This document shows, piece by piece, positions 62,214 to 64,000 of a DNA stretch of 64,000 bases. The stretch comes from Anaerolineales bacterium (GTDB taxonomy: Bacteria > Chloroflexota > Anaerolineae > Aggregatilineales > UBA2796), in the NCBI GenBank assembly GCA_015075625.1, contig JABTTZ010000001.1, forward strand, positions 434,001 through 498,000, read 5' to 3'. The notes below the pieces were generated by a model that was given only the letters and a program-made list of their open reading frames with translations, searched no databases and was not told where the DNA came from. A program made the position numbers and the translations under genes. The stretch's first letter is position 1, and each line of letters starts with the position of its first letter.

Positions 62214-63013
62214 CCCCTACGAACACGCCGGCAAACACAGCGGCGAATACACCCCCTGCCACCACCCCAGAGGTGGAAGGGAAGGTGATGGGCTTTTTTG
62301 ATCATATTGATGAACTGCGCGTTCGCTTCATCCGTGTCGTAGTGGCGGTAGTCATTGGGATGATCCTCTCCCTGTTCATCACGAACGAGGTCATCGCCTA
62401 CCTTGCCCGCAGCTATGGGCAGCGCCTTGCCCTCACCGAACCGACTGATTCGGTAGTGACCTTCTTCCGGGTGGCGCTTCTGTTGGGGGCGATCTTTGCC
62501 ATGCCGATCATCACCTACCAAACGCTGATGTTCGTCCTCCCCGCGTTAACCCGCAAAGAACGTCGATGGGTGTTTTGGGCAATCCCCGGCACAACAGCAC
62601 TTTTCCTGATCGGCTTGCTCTTTACATGGTTTTTCCTCGTTCCCCTTTACATCACCTTTTTGGCGACCTTCCAAAGTGATATTTTCGTCACCATCTGGAC
62701 GGCGGATTCGTACATCACCTTCGTCACCGCTGTGCTGTTCTGGCACGGGGCAGCCTTTGAGACACCGCTTATTTTTTATGTTTTGGGGCGAATGGGGATG
62801 GTCACGCCGCGCAGCATGGTCAAATTTTGGCGGGCGGCAGTGGTGGGAGCGGCGGTGGTGGCAGCCCTCGTCACCCCAACGGTAGACCCCGTTACGATGT
62901 CGGTGGTCATGGTCATTTTATTGGGGTTGTATGTGGCGAGCATTGGTCTGGTGGCTATCGCTGTTCGCATCAACAAACGCCGCCTACAGGCAGCAGAGGC
63001 AGCACACCCTTAA
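62198..63013 (+). CDS. tatC: Twin-arginine translocase subunit TatC
   Basis: Six-segment membrane protein of 271 residues. The cytoplasmic signal-binding N-terminus is FDHIDELRVRFIRVVVAV. Further family points are FRVALLLGAIFAMPIITYQT, the AFETPLIFYVLGRMGMV segment and the loop ALVTPTVDPVTM. An Asn/Thr/Pro-rich extension of about 25 residues precedes the TatC core; ATG at 62288 (MGFFDHI) is an alternative start. It overlaps the preceding Tat subunit gene by 16 bases. Confidence 0.93.
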   Translation: MATPITPTNTPANTAANTPPATTPEVEGKVMGFFDHIDELRVRFIRVVVAVVIGMILSLFITNEVIAYLARSYGQRLALTEPTDSVVTFFRVALLLGAIFAMPIITYQTLMFVLPALTRKERRWVFWAIPGTTALFLIGLLFTWFFLVPLYITFLATFQSDIFVTIWTADSYITFVTAVLFWHGAAFETPLIFYVLGRMGMVTPRSMVKFWRAAVVGAAVVAALVTPTVDPVTMSVVMVILLGLYVASIGLVAIAVRINKRRLQAAEAAHP

Positions 63014-63015
63014 CC

Positions 63016-64000
63016 ATGCCAATTCGAGTCAACCTTTGGGCGCGAACAATTCTCTTTTTCCTGTGTGTCTACAGCGTCCTCGGCGGGGCAACCTTCAGCG
63101 GCGGGATGCTCACCCCACGCTACCAAATTGTCAACCTAATTCTCATCAGTGCCGTAGGATTGCTGTGGTTTGTTGCCCATTGGCGGGGCTATGGGCGGCG
63201 TGTCCCCCGCTGGCGGTGGGGCGCTGTTCCGCTGGAACTGGCAATCGGGCTGTGGGTGGTCACTATTGGCGTTTCTCTGGCGGCAAACCTTGAACTATGG
63301 CGGCGCATTGCTATTGGGATGTGGTACGTTGGGCTGTATATCCTCGTCTGGTACGCTCTTCAAGATGCCCTTGCCAACCGCACCCTGACTCCGGCGGCGC
63401 TCACCGAAGGAATACTTCTGGCGGGTGGGGTGGTCATGGTGCTGCCCACCGTTCAACTCGTCCAACGCTTGACTGCCTACCTCGCCATTCCGGGCGATAT
63501 ACGGGGGGCAATGACCCCGCTCAGCGACCTTGTGCGGCTGTCGGGAACGCTTGAAAATCCGAATCGCTTAGCCGTGTTTCTTGTCTTGCTGCTTCCGCTT
63601 GCGCTGGCGCGGATGGTGAACGCCCTCCGCGCCCATCGGCGGGTGGGGGGCGCGTTCTGGGCAGGGTACAGCGCTTTGGCCGGGGTGCTGCTGATCTTCG
63701 CTTTCAGCCGAGGGGGATGGCTGAGCGGAGCAGGGGCGGTGATCGCCTTTGCCGCGCTTTTGCTGCTCCATTCCGGGTTCACCAGTCCCGCCCGTGTGAG
63801 GGCATGGTGGCAGGAACAAAGTGGGCATGCGAAGGCACTGGTTGGCGCTTCGGCGCTGATTATACTTATCGCTGGCGTTGGCGCTGTCCTCGTTTTCTTT
63901 CGTATCTCGGCAACACAAACCCGTTTGGGAGATCAGCGGGGGATGTTCTACACGGCGGCAGTGGCGCTCTTTCAAGAAAAACCGCTCACCGGAACAGGGC
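63016..64000 (+). CDS. O-antigen ligase/polymerase-like membrane protein (cut by window edge)
   Basis: A frame open from ATG 63016 to the window end (328 codons). It begins MPIRVNLWARTILFFLCVYS and contains about eight hydrophobic segments so far. The block GTLENPNRLAVFLVLLLPLA and the loop FRISATQTRLGDQRGMFYTA are typical of the Wzy/WaaL O-antigen ligase superfamily, which joins or polymerises lipid-linked glycans on the outer face of the membrane. It starts two bases after tatC. The C-terminus and any TPR domain are outside the window. Confidence 0.85.
   Translation, partial: MPIRVNLWARTILFFLCVYSVLGGATFSGGMLTPRYQIVNLILISAVGLLWFVAHWRGYGRRVPRWRWGAVPLELAIGLWVVTIGVSLAANLELWRRIAIGMWYVGLYILVWYALQDALANRTLTPAALTEGILLAGGVVMVLPTVQLVQRLTAYLAIPGDIRGAMTPLSDLVRLSGTLENPNRLAVFLVLLLPLALARMVNALRAHRRVGGAFWAGYSALAGVLLIFAFSRGGWLSGAGAVIAFAALLLLHSGFTSPARVRAWWQEQSGHAKALVGASALIILIAGVGAVLVFFRISATQTRLGDQRGMFYTAAVALFQEKPLTGTG

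Noticed and set aside
1-64000. tRNA or rRNA genes
   Set aside because: None was recognised by eye on either strand; a tRNAscan-SE run would settle it.

Overview
The window looks like a chromosomal stretch of a Chloroflexota-type bacterium, probably Anaerolineae-like. This is inferred from gene content and style: secreted proteins with Thr-Pro-rich linkers, WD40 proteins, a DUF4012 membrane protein, a CpaE-like receiver-ATPase fusion, SucCD, methylmalonyl-CoA epimerase and a cellobiose-type ABC operon. No rRNA, tRNA or CRISPR array was seen, so the taxonomic call is inference only.

Layout. 0-8.7 kb: a partial CoiA-like gene, a response regulator/histidine kinase/CheY trio, a YigZ protein, a lone MoxR ATPase, a PucR regulator, a receiver-MinD fusion and a DUF1684 protein. 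8.9-15.1 kb: a complete oligosaccharide-utilisation locus on the minus strand (LacI regulator, solute-binding protein, two permeases, GH1 beta-glucosidase) with two operator sites of the kind known for CebR. 15.1-24.6 kb: a gene-poor stretch, a CPA2 antiporter, pyrB and a PyrF-PyrE fusion, a TauE permease, a GT-C type membrane protein, and a SUKH gene followed by a SUKH remnant. A 168-nt element occurs in inverted orientation on both sides of the 20.7-23.4 kb genes.

24.7-38.1 kb is the unusual part. It is an array of two-gene modules on the minus strand. The first gene of each module is a zinc metallopeptidase with one of two nearly invariant GC-rich N-terminal 'heads'. The second gene is a membrane-anchored or WD40 protein that always ends in the same C-terminal 'tail' (core EWMWVDGELVFVCGV). 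Bodies between heads and tails are variable and AT-richer. Several members are frameshifted or truncated, and the array ends at an IS982-family element (38.13-39.14 kb). The layout recalls Rhs/polymorphic-toxin organisation (conserved GC-rich part, variable part, SUKH genes next door), but no known system was recognised.

39-64 kb returns to ordinary genes. They include a DsbA-like/cyclophilin fusion, NYN nuclease, an atypical histidine kinase, mscL, a WXG100-type protein, a MurF-like ligase with a membrane N-terminus, a PRTase-like protein, DUF4012, a PHP phosphatase, methylmalonyl-CoA epimerase, a phosphoribosyltransferase, a PIG-L deacetylase, sucCD, rimO, nusB, TatA/B-TatC and a partial O-antigen-ligase-like protein cut by the window edge.

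Small perfect palindromes of a few recurring types are scattered between genes.
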